From Breviolum minutum Mf 1.05b.01 (taxonomy: Eukaryota > Sar > Dinophyceae > Suessiales > Symbiodiniaceae), in assembly GCA_000507305.1 (NCBI GenBank), contig DF240041.1, forward strand, positions 1,253 through 65,252: 64,000 bases of DNA. The letters run 5' to 3'. This document shows positions 11,688 to 21,222 of this stretch, one piece after another. How positions within the stretch are numbered: the stretch's first letter is position 1; each line of letters starts with the position of its first letter. A program made the translations under genes and the position numbers. The notes under the pieces are model-generated. The model was not told the DNA's origin. It worked only from the letters and a program-made list of their open reading frames with translations, and ran no database searches.

Positions 11688-12525
11688 ATAAGCTTTACCT
11701 TGGCCGTAGGGCAATAATGTCTTATGACAAATCGTATAGGGATATGTTTCCCGGTGCGCTTCTTCGTGTAGTTGTAAGCTCGTCGTTTACGCGAAGCTGT
11801 ATTCGGAACTCGGAAGTTTGAGAGCGTGTGTAAGTTCTGTTTGCTTACGTTTGTGTCAAGTTGAGATTTCACATTCTACATGACAGATGTGCTGCATGCT
11901 TGAACTTCAATGTTTTGATCTTGCGATGTGAAATGTTATATCAGTGAATAAGTCGACATGTATGTTTTACATATGTTTGAAAAGTTGGAAGTGGCAAATT
12001 AGCATCTTACAATAACAGATGTCAAACAACATCAATGGAAGACACATGTGATTAAATGTTGTGATGGTGCATTGTGTCTCAAGTGGTGAATGCTTAGGTT
12101 GGTATTCACCTGAAATTTGTGTGATTTTGTTTTACCGCACCCGCCCACCCTTGCAGGTATGATGTTCTCTTATTACCGATCTCTCTGGTATTTTCTACAC
12201 TTTGTGACTTTATTTATTTCAATGGCAGTTGTGTCTGCCTTGGAGATGCATGTGTATTTATTTGCTGCTCTGGACATTCTGTCCTCTTGTGTGGATCAGT
12301 GTTGTATTTATTTGGTGACGGCATTATTTGTATTCTCTCTGGCACTTTTTACACGTGCTTATTCCCTGGCGGCAGTGCCTTTGAAGTGCTCTGTAGCTAC
12401 CCAGACTGAGGCTACTCCTTGGATGCCTTCTGGATCTTTGGGGCCCTCCTCAGTATTTATTAGCAGAACTGGTTCTTGCTACCATGTTTCTCAGCGTTGT
12501 CCTGAGAATGGTACACATTCTGTTA
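11688..12525 (+). repeat. Copy of element 1 A repeat plus A-B spacer (solo-like or contig-end copy)
   Basis: 11688-11863 is nearly identical to 20680-20855. 11864-12525 is nearly identical to 29180-29841. Together they give the uninterrupted A repeat (11688-12134) followed by the spacer normally found between A2 and B2. The sequence stops at the gap at 12526. It therefore records the empty site for element 2 at 11863/11864. Because A is followed by spacer rather than by element-internal sequence, this may be a solo remnant left by A1 x A2 recombination, or a misplaced contig end. Confidence 0.8.
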
Positions 12526-12526
12526 N
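12526..12526. other. Assembly gap (single N)
   Basis: It joins retrotransposon spacer sequence to the interior of a P-loop gene, so the two sides are not contiguous in any intact structure. Confidence 0.95.
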
Positions 12527-12585
12527 TCATGGAATCAAGATGTGCCTATGACAGAAGAAATGCGGCGATAGGTGGGAAGCTTTGA

Positions 12586-13302
12586 GAGGAGGAAATTCTT
12601 CGTATCATACACAGAATTCTTGGTGAAGCTGCCAGAGCACGAGACTATCCGAGGGCCCAGCAGATGTTTGGCAGGTTTATGGCACAGATAAAGTTGGCCG
12701 ACTATTTGCCAGTGTTTGCCGGGGTTGTCATTCGCGTCACCGGATGTCCCTATAGCGGGAAGTCTACTTTGTGCTGTGGCATTGCCCGTGCGTTGAATTG
12801 CGAACTGGTTACGTATTCTGGCAATTATTGGGATTTTAAGAGCCGATCAGATCCAAATTTTAGAGTGATTCACTTATGCAATGACAATTTTGGTGGGAAC
12901 TTTGATAGGATGAAGGCACGATTTGATAAGTTGTGGAGAGAAGCGAGCGGTAATTGGCTGTTTCTGTTGGAGGGGCATGTTATGCAATCAACGGCCGTTT
13001 TCGATAGTTGCATTCATACAGCAGTGCATCTATCGACGAGCTTCCTGCTTGCATCAGAGATAAAAAGAGGATCACGAAAACCAGTCGAGCCAGGAGCCGT
13101 TGAGCGGTACATTCAGAGTGTTGCACGTCATCCCATCTGGTGCACATTGCGCTTGGCTGCAAGTGCTCGCTTGGAGGAGAATGTTTTTCAGGTCATGGTA
13201 ATTCAAGCATTGGCAAGTAGGAACCAGAACAATTTTTTCGGAAGACAGCTGAGTACACTGTATCGCGGTGACTTGGAGCGTCAAAACGTGTCAGTTCTCT
13301 AG
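12586..13302 (+). CDS. P-loop kinase-like protein, 5'-truncated (family member 0')
   Basis: The frame is open from 12586. The segment EEILRIIHRILGEAARARDY precedes the ATG at 12664, so the true start lies upstream in or beyond the gap. The protein has a textbook Walker A motif, GCPYSGKST, after the strand VVIRVT. A later strand WLFLLEGHVM resembles Walker B, and EIKRGSRKP resembles the Arg-rich lid region of uridine-kinase-type P-loop kinases. Its last 57 codons recur almost identically at 30746-30918. The substrate cannot be told from sequence. The downstream flank (13303-13386) also matches 30919-31047, minus 43 bases, and is then cut by element 1. Confidence 0.65.
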   Translation, partial: EEEILRIIHRILGEAARARDYPRAQQMFGRFMAQIKLADYLPVFAGVVIRVTGCPYSGKSTLCCGIARALNCELVTYSGNYWDFKSRSDPNFRVIHLCNDNFGGNFDRMKARFDKLWREASGNWLFLLEGHVMQSTAVFDSCIHTAVHLSTSFLLASEIKRGSRKPVEPGAVERYIQSVARHPIWCTLRLAASARLEENVFQVMVIQALASRNQNNFFGRQLSTLYRGDLERQNVSVL

Positions 13303-13393
13303 ACAAGGTTCCTTTGTGTAGAATTACACTGAATACAATGTTTCACAGTCGGATGGAAGCCATGGAATTGCAGTGCACATATGGTACATGCTT

Positions 13394-13446
13394 AGTGGTG
13401 AATGCTTAGGTTGGTATTCACCTGAAATTTGTGTGATTTTGTTTTA
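13394..13446 (+). repeat. Truncated A1 repeat of element 1
   Basis: 53 bp identical to 12082-12134, the 3' end of the A repeat. Element-internal sequence begins immediately after it, at 13447. Sequence before 13394 is host-like, so the left end of element 1 is truncated here or was lost in assembly. Confidence 0.75.
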
Positions 13447-13447
13447 A

Positions 13448-13804
13448 TTGCCAAAATCTTGCTGGCAATGCGTCATGGATGGAAGTGGTTCTGGTAATCC
13501 TCCCGGTTTTTCTCCTCAGGAACTGCGCGGTTTGACAGTTTCTCAATTGTGGTGGATTGTGTGGCAGATTTTATCTATTTTGCAGGAATATCAAACGACA
13601 CCGGATCCTTGGGAGCAATCTACGACTTTGCCACAGGCAGCAAACGGTTTTCAGTCAGCTTCGTCAGCTGCTCCTGCTGCTCCTCCGGCTCCTCTGTTGA
13701 ATCCGCCCACCTGCTGTTACAGGTGTGTTTTCTGCAATTCTGCCTGCATCAGGGACAAGGCTGGGCATCGCCATCATAGATGCCAAGCTCACCACCACTA
13801 TTGA
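13448..13804 (+). CDS. Small Cys/His-rich ORF at the 5' end of element 1
   Basis: A 118-codon frame lies between the A1 remnant and the recombinase. The N-terminal part is Ser/Gln-rich with a hydrophobic WWIVWQILSIL segment. The C-terminus CCYRCVFCNSACIRDKAGHR, followed by more histidines, looks metal-binding. It overlaps the start of the recombinase frame by 25 bases. There is no counterpart in element 2, where the recombinase begins 32 bp after A1, so it could be a lost N-terminal exon or an accessory ORF. Evidence for translation is weak. Confidence 0.35.
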   Translation: MPKSCWQCVMDGSGSGNPPGFSPQELRGLTVSQLWWIVWQILSILQEYQTTPDPWEQSTTLPQAANGFQSASSAAPAAPPAPLLNPPTCCYRCVFCNSACIRDKAGHRHHRCQAHHHY

Positions 13805-15583
13805 ATATGGATGAGGAGGAAACGAGTGGGGATGTTGGATCAGATCTCCATGATGAGTCCAATTCTGAAATTGACCAGTCAGCATTTGTGGCCCATTTGG
13901 CTACCTGCAATTTTCGAAGTAGACAAGTCGATTCACAACCTTGGCAGAAAAGATTGAAGACGCCGGACCTTTTCTCAGAACTGCCGTTGGTTTCATTCAG
14001 GCCGACAAAAGATGACTGGGGTGTTTTCAAAATGGACTCTGCTGCTATGAGTGTTTCTCCGCTAGCTATGTCAAGTGCTTTGCCTAAGAGTTTTGTTGTA
14101 AAGAAGAAAGACAATACTCCATGGCATGTCAAGTTGAGTCAGCATCGCGCAGCTGCTATTGCGAAATGGCTTGCAATTGTGGGAAGATCTTTGCATTCCT
14201 TCAGGTGTGGCAGACAACACAGAGATGACCCGGAAAGTGACTTAGGCAACATTGTGAGGGATGTTGTGGCTTCCAAAGAGGCCTCTACTCTCCATGCACG
14301 AGTGGGACCTCTTCTACGATATTGTAACTGGTGCAAGTCGAATGGATTGGTGGATATTCCTTTTTCTGAATCTTCTGTTTACAAGTTTGTGGCCGATGAG
14401 GGTGCAAAAGCTGCTCCTACATTTGCAAGGAGTTTCTGCACATCTTTGGCTTTTTGTGGACATGTTTTGGAATGCGATTCTGCTTTGGAGTGCATCAGTT
14501 CCGGAAGAGTTACCGGAGCTGCGAGTGGTTTTTACAAGATGAAAAGAAAACTTGTTCAGAGGCCACCTTTGTCAGTGTGTCATCTTAGGCTGCTCGAGCA
14601 GATGGTTTTGGGCACTGTGGAAAGGAAGTTTGTTGATCGCATTGCAGCAGGTTTCTGCTGCTGGATGGTGTATGCGCGGTGTAGGCATTCAGATGCTCAG
14701 GCATCGGGATCCCTTTTTCTCGATGTGGAAAGCTTCAGGGGTGGCCCCAGGGGTTACCTGGAAGCTCGGGTTTGTAGAACAAAATCCTCGATGAGCCTGG
14801 AACGAAAGACGCGTTATCTGTCAGGTGGGCATGCAAATGGATGGAGCTGCTGGACGAGGCGAAGGTGCCTAGGGGTCCTGGGAAACCTTTGTTGCCTTCT
14901 CCTGCAGAAGGTGGTGGTTGGAGTTCTACGCCAATCAGTGCTGAGGCATCTTCTGCGTGGCTTCGAAGTTTGCTGATAACGGCTGGCCAGCCATCAGAAG
15001 TGGTTTTGAAATATGGCAGCCACAGTTGCAAATCGACTGTTCTTAGCTGGCTGGCTAAGCATGGAACAGAACCCCATGTACGTGCTATTTTGGGATACCA
15101 TGTTAGTAAAGCTGGTGGGACGGAGCTGGTATATGGAAGAGACAATCTTTCAGCTCCTCTCAGAACTATGGAAGATATTATTTCTCAGGTTGCACAATCT
15201 ACATTCGATCCTGATGCAACTCGAAGTGGCATGTTCGTGAAAGGTGGCAGTGCAACAGCTACCGATGACCCTGTGGAGTCCGATTCCTCATCCTGTGAGG
15301 ATAGTGCAGATGAGGAGGATCCTCAACACATCTTGGCGGAGCATGCAGCTGACAGCATAGTTGGCGGTGGAACGGTCATGTGCATGAGGATGAGGTGCGA
15401 GGTGCGTCTCTCTTCCGACATGTGATGTCTAGGGTGATTCATGTCATAGCAGATGAGTCAGGCAGTTATTTCAGGTGCGGCAGGGGAGCCAATAAGGGTT
15501 ATTCCCTGTGTCGTCGTCCCATGATTATGAACCCGCTGTGCAAACAGTGCTTCGGGAAGAAGTCGTTGGGAAGCCGAGTATGA
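13780..15583 (+). pseudogene. Tyrosine recombinase of element 1, frameshifted
   Basis: Three frames in succession give a protein colinear with the intact recombinase of element 2. Catalytic features are visible: the first Arg in YARCRHSDA (about 14670), HSCK (about 15021) in place of H-x-x-R, LGYHV, and the nucleophile Tyr in VYGRD (about 15130). A C-terminal metal-binding-like tail (VIHV...CGR...C...C-x2-C) lies at 15440-15570 in the third frame. Frame changes are needed near 14800 and 15385. It would have catalysed strand transfer of circular element DNA. Here it cannot give a full-length product. Confidence 0.8.
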
Positions 15584-15925
15584 AAAGATTTTCTTTTGTT
15601 TCAATCGCGATTCATGTTTGCAGGTGTTGGTTTATCCTTTTTCCGAGTCTTGTGTGCTAACTTTTCTTGGAACAGATACTACATGTCAAGTCCAACCGAA
15701 TCTATTTCGGTTGAGGTTGAAATAGAATCCATGTTTTCCCATTTTTGAGTCGTGGCATGTTGGATGTTTGCATGTTGCCGGGATTCATGTTGTTTGCTTG
15801 CATGGAAATTTTTGGTTTGTGTTGCATTGTGATGACATGAGAGTTGATGATTTGCATGTTGTCCATGTGGAAGTTTGATGCAGTTGAACATTTGAGAGAA
15901 TCGGTGCCCTGAGTGCGGCTCGAAG
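15584..15925. other. Non-coding spacer between recombinase and gag of element 1
   Basis: About 340 bp with no frame. It is T/G-rich and contains several GCATG-type words. Element 2 has a comparable spacer of 477 bp at the same place, so a promoter or splice acceptor for gag may lie here. Confidence 0.5.
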
Positions 15926-17133
15926 ATGAGTTATGCGGAGAGTGAGGCGGTTTTTAAAAGCCGGGCAAAGGCTGCAGGCTTAGCTGATGGTGTTATCAAG
16001 AAATTGATTGATAAAGATGTCAAAACATTTGCTATCTTGGCATTTGTGAGCGAATATAATCCAGGAGCTGCATCAGAGAAACCCCTCATTGACGCATTCG
16101 AAGAGATCTTAGGGAGGAAAGCAGAAGTTGTGGAGAAGTCTTCGTTTAGGAGGCTTTTCCATGAAGCATATGCTCTTGTCACTCAGGAGATGAAGTCAGT
16201 CGTGGAGAAAAGTGATGACTCTGCCACTAGAAAGCTTTCACAACCAGAACGAAGTGATAGATATAAGAGACAGTGTGAGAAGCTTACTGGTATGACAATT
16301 AAGGGCCCTAATGAGCCAAGCGACTTTCTTGTGGATCTTGCATGCAACATGTATGATTCGAACAGGATCAAGTGGGTGGAGTGGAGCAAATGTACCAGTA
16401 AAGACAGGAGCTGCATGGTGACAAGCTTGAGGCTTCTTTCACACTGAATGGTGGTGTTTTGAAAGTCGAGGCCAAGAGCCCAGACATCAATGCAGATACA
16501 ACGTCTGAAATAATGATACAATACGCGTTGACTCGACGTGCACTTGCATTTGATCAGGCGAATTTGATTGATTTCCTCAAGTTTCAGGCATGGACATCTA
16601 AGATCATAAAAGCTCGGATCGATGCACCACCTCCAGGTTTTGACAGACCGAGCGTCAAACAATTGATGAATGCTGATGCCAAACTTTTTGAGGAGATTGC
16701 AGACCGTACCAGGAGCGGTGTGCAAGCAACTGCTGCAGGCAGGCCTATTGATGCCATCATTGATGTTGTCATGCATTTGCCGGACGTTTGTTCCTTGATG
16801 CAACCGCTTCCCCATTCACGTGTTGACCCTCCGACGAAGTTGAGAGATGACAGGTGGGAACGTCCTCAACCCTATTCCAAGGGATCCAAGGGGAAGGGCA
16901 AAGGAAAGAAGGGTTCGAAAGGGACCTTTGTCAGGATGCCTGTTCCTTTGATTGGATGCCATCCTACTACAAATCGTGGTGAGCCAATTTGTTTTTCATA
17001 CAACCTCAACACATGTTCGGAGAAAGTGGAGAAAGGCAGATGCTCCAGAGGTATTCATGTTTGTTGTGCTCCTAAGTGTGGAGGTGCACATCCGGCCATC
17101 GGGTGTGACAAGAGGCCTTCAAGAAGTTCATGA
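15926..17133 (+). pseudogene. Gag-like protein of element 1, one frameshift
   Basis: It starts at ATG 15926 and is open to about 16405, where the coding frame moves by one base and continues to TGA at 17131-17133. The N-terminal half is helical, the centre is Lys/Gly-rich (SKGKGKGKKGSKG), and the C-terminus has a CCCH-like finger: C-x7-C-x8-C-x4-H starting at CFSYNLNTC. Element 2's gag has the same layout and the same N-L-N phrase inside the finger. The role would be RNA packaging. The terminating TGA is in frame with the following polyprotein. Confidence 0.75.
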
Positions 17134-17154
17134 AGGTCAGATGTTTCGCCCAAT

Positions 17155-20100
17155 GTGATGGCCGCTTGTGTTGCGGCTGGAGATGGGCAATTGGTTGCTC
17201 CAAGCAACTCTGGAGTATTGGCTGAAGATGAGCCTGTTTCAACAATGTCTGGATCCTCAATGGGATCTGTTGGGGGTGATGTTACCCAATCCAAAGGTTT
17301 GGAAAAGCGTGATGCAGGTGACACACCTGATGTTTCGAAGAGTGATGGCATTCCTCTAAGGAAAGCGTTGGTCATAGAGCTGTGTGCGGGCTCGGCTAAG
17401 CTGTCGTCTGCTTGTGCAAAAGTTGGTTTCACCGCATTGGCAGTTGATTTCAGTGGCAACAAACATTCTGCTTTGCATCATGTTGTTTATCTCGATTTGC
17501 GGCTGGCTGAGAGTTGGCAACTATTACAGCGTTTGGTAAGTCAACATTCTGTTATTTGGGTGCACATAGCGCCACCGTGCGGCACTGCTTCGCGGGCGAG
17601 AGAACGACCGCTGCGTGGAAACTATTGGGGCCCGAAGCCATTGAGGAGCTCTGACTCTCCTTGGGGTCTCAACAATTTATCTGGAAAGGACAGGGCAAAG
17701 GTGGATAGCGCAAATGCAATTTACAAACATGTTGCTTTGTTTTGTGAATCCTACGCGTTCATACCTATGGGAGCTCCCTCCTTATGTTGCTTTGTTGCGT
17801 ACATCGTCCAAGTATGACTTCCATTCCTGCATGCATGGAGGTAGTAGAGATAAGTCTACTACATTCTTGTCCAACAGAAACTTGGGACAGCTCTGCCTTT
17901 TGTGTGATGGCTCTCACGATCACCTACCGTGGGGTGTGAAAGATGATGGGTCTTTTGCCACCGCTGACGAGGCGGAGTACCCCAGGTTGCTATGTGATAG
18001 ACTTGCTCAAATATGGTTGGAGTTGGCATTGGAGATGGGCTTTCAGCAACTTGACCAGTTGGATGACGTTAGTGGAAAATTGCGGGCAGATATTGCTGCT
18101 CGTGTTCAACCTCGAAGAGCCATCCCGCCTCTCATCCGTGAATTTGCTCGTGTCATGGAAGTGCAGGTGCCAGGTGGTGTGGTTCAACTGGATGCGAAGT
18201 TGTGTCTGGTGAATGCGTTTGGAGGCGTTCCAGCTGGTTCCAAACGTCTCAAAACTACAGTAAAGCGAGTTGGGGATAGTTCAGATACAGCTGTCTTCAT
18301 GCTTTTTGGTGTGTACTATAAGGAGGATGAGTTCCTGAATATTGCAAGGTCACTTGACCGCCCCTTTGATGTCTTTTGCGATGTTCCAGATTGCACTCTT
18401 AGGCTTCTTCATTTCATGATGACCAGTGGACCTGTGGCGCTCATGAAGTATAGGCTTGAGGTTGTTGAAAAATGGAGAGGATGGCTCAGGCTTCTCCTAG
18501 GTAAGGAAAGAGAGCTTCACTGGTCTCTTGAGGAGGATGTGGAAAGCGTTGTTTCGAAGAAGAACATTTTGCTTATGGAAAAGGTAGCTTCTTCGTTTGA
18601 CTGGCAAGATCAGAATATAATCAACGATATATGTGATGGCTTCAATCTGGTGGGAACTCCTGAGCCGTCGGGGGTTTTTGTCACTGAGCCGAATTTGCCC
18701 ACCATGTCTGTTTCTCAATTGGATGGTCTGAGAGATGTTTTGAAGCAGACTCTGTGGAGCAAGATCGAAAAAGGCGAACATTGTGAGAAGACGTGGGATG
18801 CTACTGTGCTCGAGGCCAAGGAGAAAGGTTGGCTTGTCGGTCCTCTGTCTTGGTCAGAAGTCGAAAAGAAATTTTCTGGAGATTGGACCCCAGTTAGGAG
18901 ATTTGGTATTCAGCAGTCTGGGAAGTTGCGTGTTATCGACGATTTTTCTGAGAACGCCACTAATGGTGCGCAAGAGAAGATTGACTTGAAGACCCTGGAG
19001 CACGTAGCTAGGTGCACAATCACTTTGGCTGACTTTCTTTGGCATTCTGATAGCGTGTCTGTACGGCTCAGCGATGGGACGTTACTGGAAGGTGCATTGC
19101 ATAGTGGATGGTCTCGTGGAAAGGGGGCTAAAGTTGTATCCAAGACTGTGGACTTGAAAAGTGCGTACAAACAGTATGCTATATCGCCGACGAGCAGAAA
19201 AAGGGCAGTTGTCTCTCTGAAATCACCTGCTGATGGGAAGGCGTATGGGTTTGTTTGCAAAGTTCTACCTTTTGGTGCTTCTGTTGCGGTTGTGGCTTTC
19301 AACCGTATTTCGCGTCTTCTTTGGAGAATTCTTACAGAGGCTGGCATAGTTTGCAGTGCCTACTTCGACGATTTTCCTATCATTGACCACAGCGATACGG
19401 CGGACGGTGCTTCTTCGACTATCAGGGCAGTGTTGGCTATGCTGGGTGTTGCGTGCTCTGAAGATAAGGATGTCGGATTCTCGGAGTCTACGCAGATGCT
19501 GGGAGTAGTGCTGGAAACGAGCTCTGCATCGAAAGGCTTCGTCGAGATAAGGAACAAGCCAGATCGTGTTGAGGCCCTTGTAGCTGCCATCGACTCGGTC
19601 CTTCAGGTTGGTATGATTCGAAAGTCTGAGGTTCCTAGACTCTTTGGTAGGCTGCAGTTTGCCGAGCACCAGATTTTTGGAAGAGTGGGCATGCTGGCTA
19701 TGGCAGATCTCAGGGAGTTGGAAAAGTCAGCTTCTGTTTTCTGGAAGCTGGATGATACAGCTATCTCTGCATTCAGAAATCTTAGATGGAGACTGAAGCA
19801 ATCTGTTCCGAGGACTTTGCGAGTGAAGGATGGCGAAAAGCCTTTGATCATTTTCACAGATGGTGCCTGCGAGTTTTCTGATGATGGAAGATACGAAGCC
19901 ACAGTTGGGGGCATCTTGTATTCTTCTGATGGCACTTCGGAATGCTTTGGTGGCAAAGTGGACGGTGGCCTTGTTTCTTCTTGGAGGAGTGATAAGGATC
20001 ATGTTATTGGTCTTGTTGAGCTTTATGCAGTGGTGCTTGCGAGGTCGCATTGGAGATCATTGATTGGTGGACGAAAGGTTATTTTCTTTATGGATAACAT

Positions 20101-20338
20101 AGCAGCAATGAGAGCATTAATCAAAGGGTCCTCAAGGGATGTTGCATGGCGAAAACTTTTACTGCTTTTCGAAAATCTGGAAAGCGAGTGTCCAAGTAGG
20201 TGCTGGTTTGCGAGAGCCCCTTCGAAGTCAAATGTGGCCGATGGGCCGAGCAGGTCAGAAGAGGGTGTCTCTTCGTCAGGAGCTGTGAAGACAACTCCTG
20301 TGTGCCCCATTTCGAAATCCCTTGTGTCTTGGGATTGA
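17155..20338 (+). pseudogene. C5-MTase-like + reverse transcriptase + RNase H polyprotein of element 1
   Basis: The frame from the gag TGA continues open (17134 onwards). It encodes a methyltransferase-like N-terminus: motif I VIELCAGSAKLSSAC and motif IV APPCGTASRARE. Near 17745-17760 a frame change with loss of the ENP region moves coding to the frame running to 20338. RT motifs follow: VDLKSAYKQYAIS, LPFGASVAVVAF and the catalytic YFDDF (about 19365). RNase H motifs are IIFTDGACE (about 19850), ELYAV and FFMDNIAAMRAL. The MTase part is broken while the RT/RH part is intact over 874 residues. All domain assignments come from motif recognition. Confidence 0.8.
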
Positions 20339-20350
20339 TAGTCAGTGAAG

Positions 20351-20683
20351 TGGGTGAAAGATACGTTGGTGAGATTTCGAAGTCATATGTGTGAAGTTTT
20401 CTCTCTCTTTGGAAGTTGGAACCAAAGAAGGCTTTGGTGACATGTACTCTCGTGATCCGGCCCCACTGGAAAAAGAAAGTGAGCGAGTGTCATTCAGAGA
20501 AGTTTGTGTGATTTCAATTTGGATGGAACATTTACGGCATGCGTATATATGTGAATAATTATATATGTTTATTTATTATGTGCTTATGAATGCTCTGTAT
20601 TCTGTGTGGGTTCTTTCTTGTAGTCATGGGTTCCTGCCGTGTGTTGTGCCTGTGTGGCTTGATGCGCACTAGTTTTGTCATAA
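20351..20683 (+). repeat. B1 repeat of element 1
   Basis: 333 bp appears identical to 29925-30257 (B2). It begins 12 bp after the polyprotein stop and runs directly into A2 at ...GTCATAAG|CTTTACC, the B-A junction expected of split direct repeats. Confidence 0.9.
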
Positions 20684-20855
20684 GCTTTACCTTGGCCGTA
20701 GGGCAATAATGTCTTATGACAAATCCTATAGGGATATGTTTCCCGGTGCGCTTCTTCGTGTAGTTGTAAGCTCGTCGTTTACGCGAAGCTGTATTCGGAA
20801 CTCGGAAGTTTGAGAGCGTGTGTAAGTTATGTTTGCTTACGTTTGTGTCAAGTTG
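20680..20855 (+). repeat. A2 repeat of element 1, left part, interrupted by element 2
   Basis: Matches 11688-11863 with no gaps and only a couple of base differences. It is cut at 20855/20856 and resumes at 29180. Confidence 0.9.
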
Positions 20856-21191
20856 TCACTTCTCAGCTTGCTGATGTTACCTTATTTCTCCTGTCCCTTA
20901 AAAGGAACCTGAGTGCAGGTTCCTAGTAGATTGTCGTGCGCGGTGTTCCTTACGTTAGCGACTTGCGAAGCTCTCTTGAAACTTCTGCATTTTTAATGGG
21001 AAGTTTAGTGAGTGGTTTTTACACTCGCCTTTTTGAAACCGCTGTTTGAAAACAACCTGTTAAATTTTGTTGTGATTGTTCCTTCCGTGCTGTTTGATTA
21101 CTTTTTATGGGTGGCCATATATGAGTATCAAACGCCTCCAAAGGGAGGGAAGGGTGGGTGCACATTTATCACATGGATTTCAACTTTTGAG
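20856..21191 (+). repeat. A1 repeat of element 2
   Basis: Appears identical to 28603-28938. It starts TCACTTCTCAGC right after the target G at 20855 and ends ...CAACTTTTGAG. Confidence 0.92.
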
Positions 21192-21222
21192 GATAGTTGG
21201 GGGTTGTGGTTGGTCTTTTTGA

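Noticed and set aside
14800..17760. Programmed frameshifting in element 1
   Set aside because: The homologous positions in element 2 are in a single open frame, so the frame changes in element 1 are better read as decay or sequencing error.
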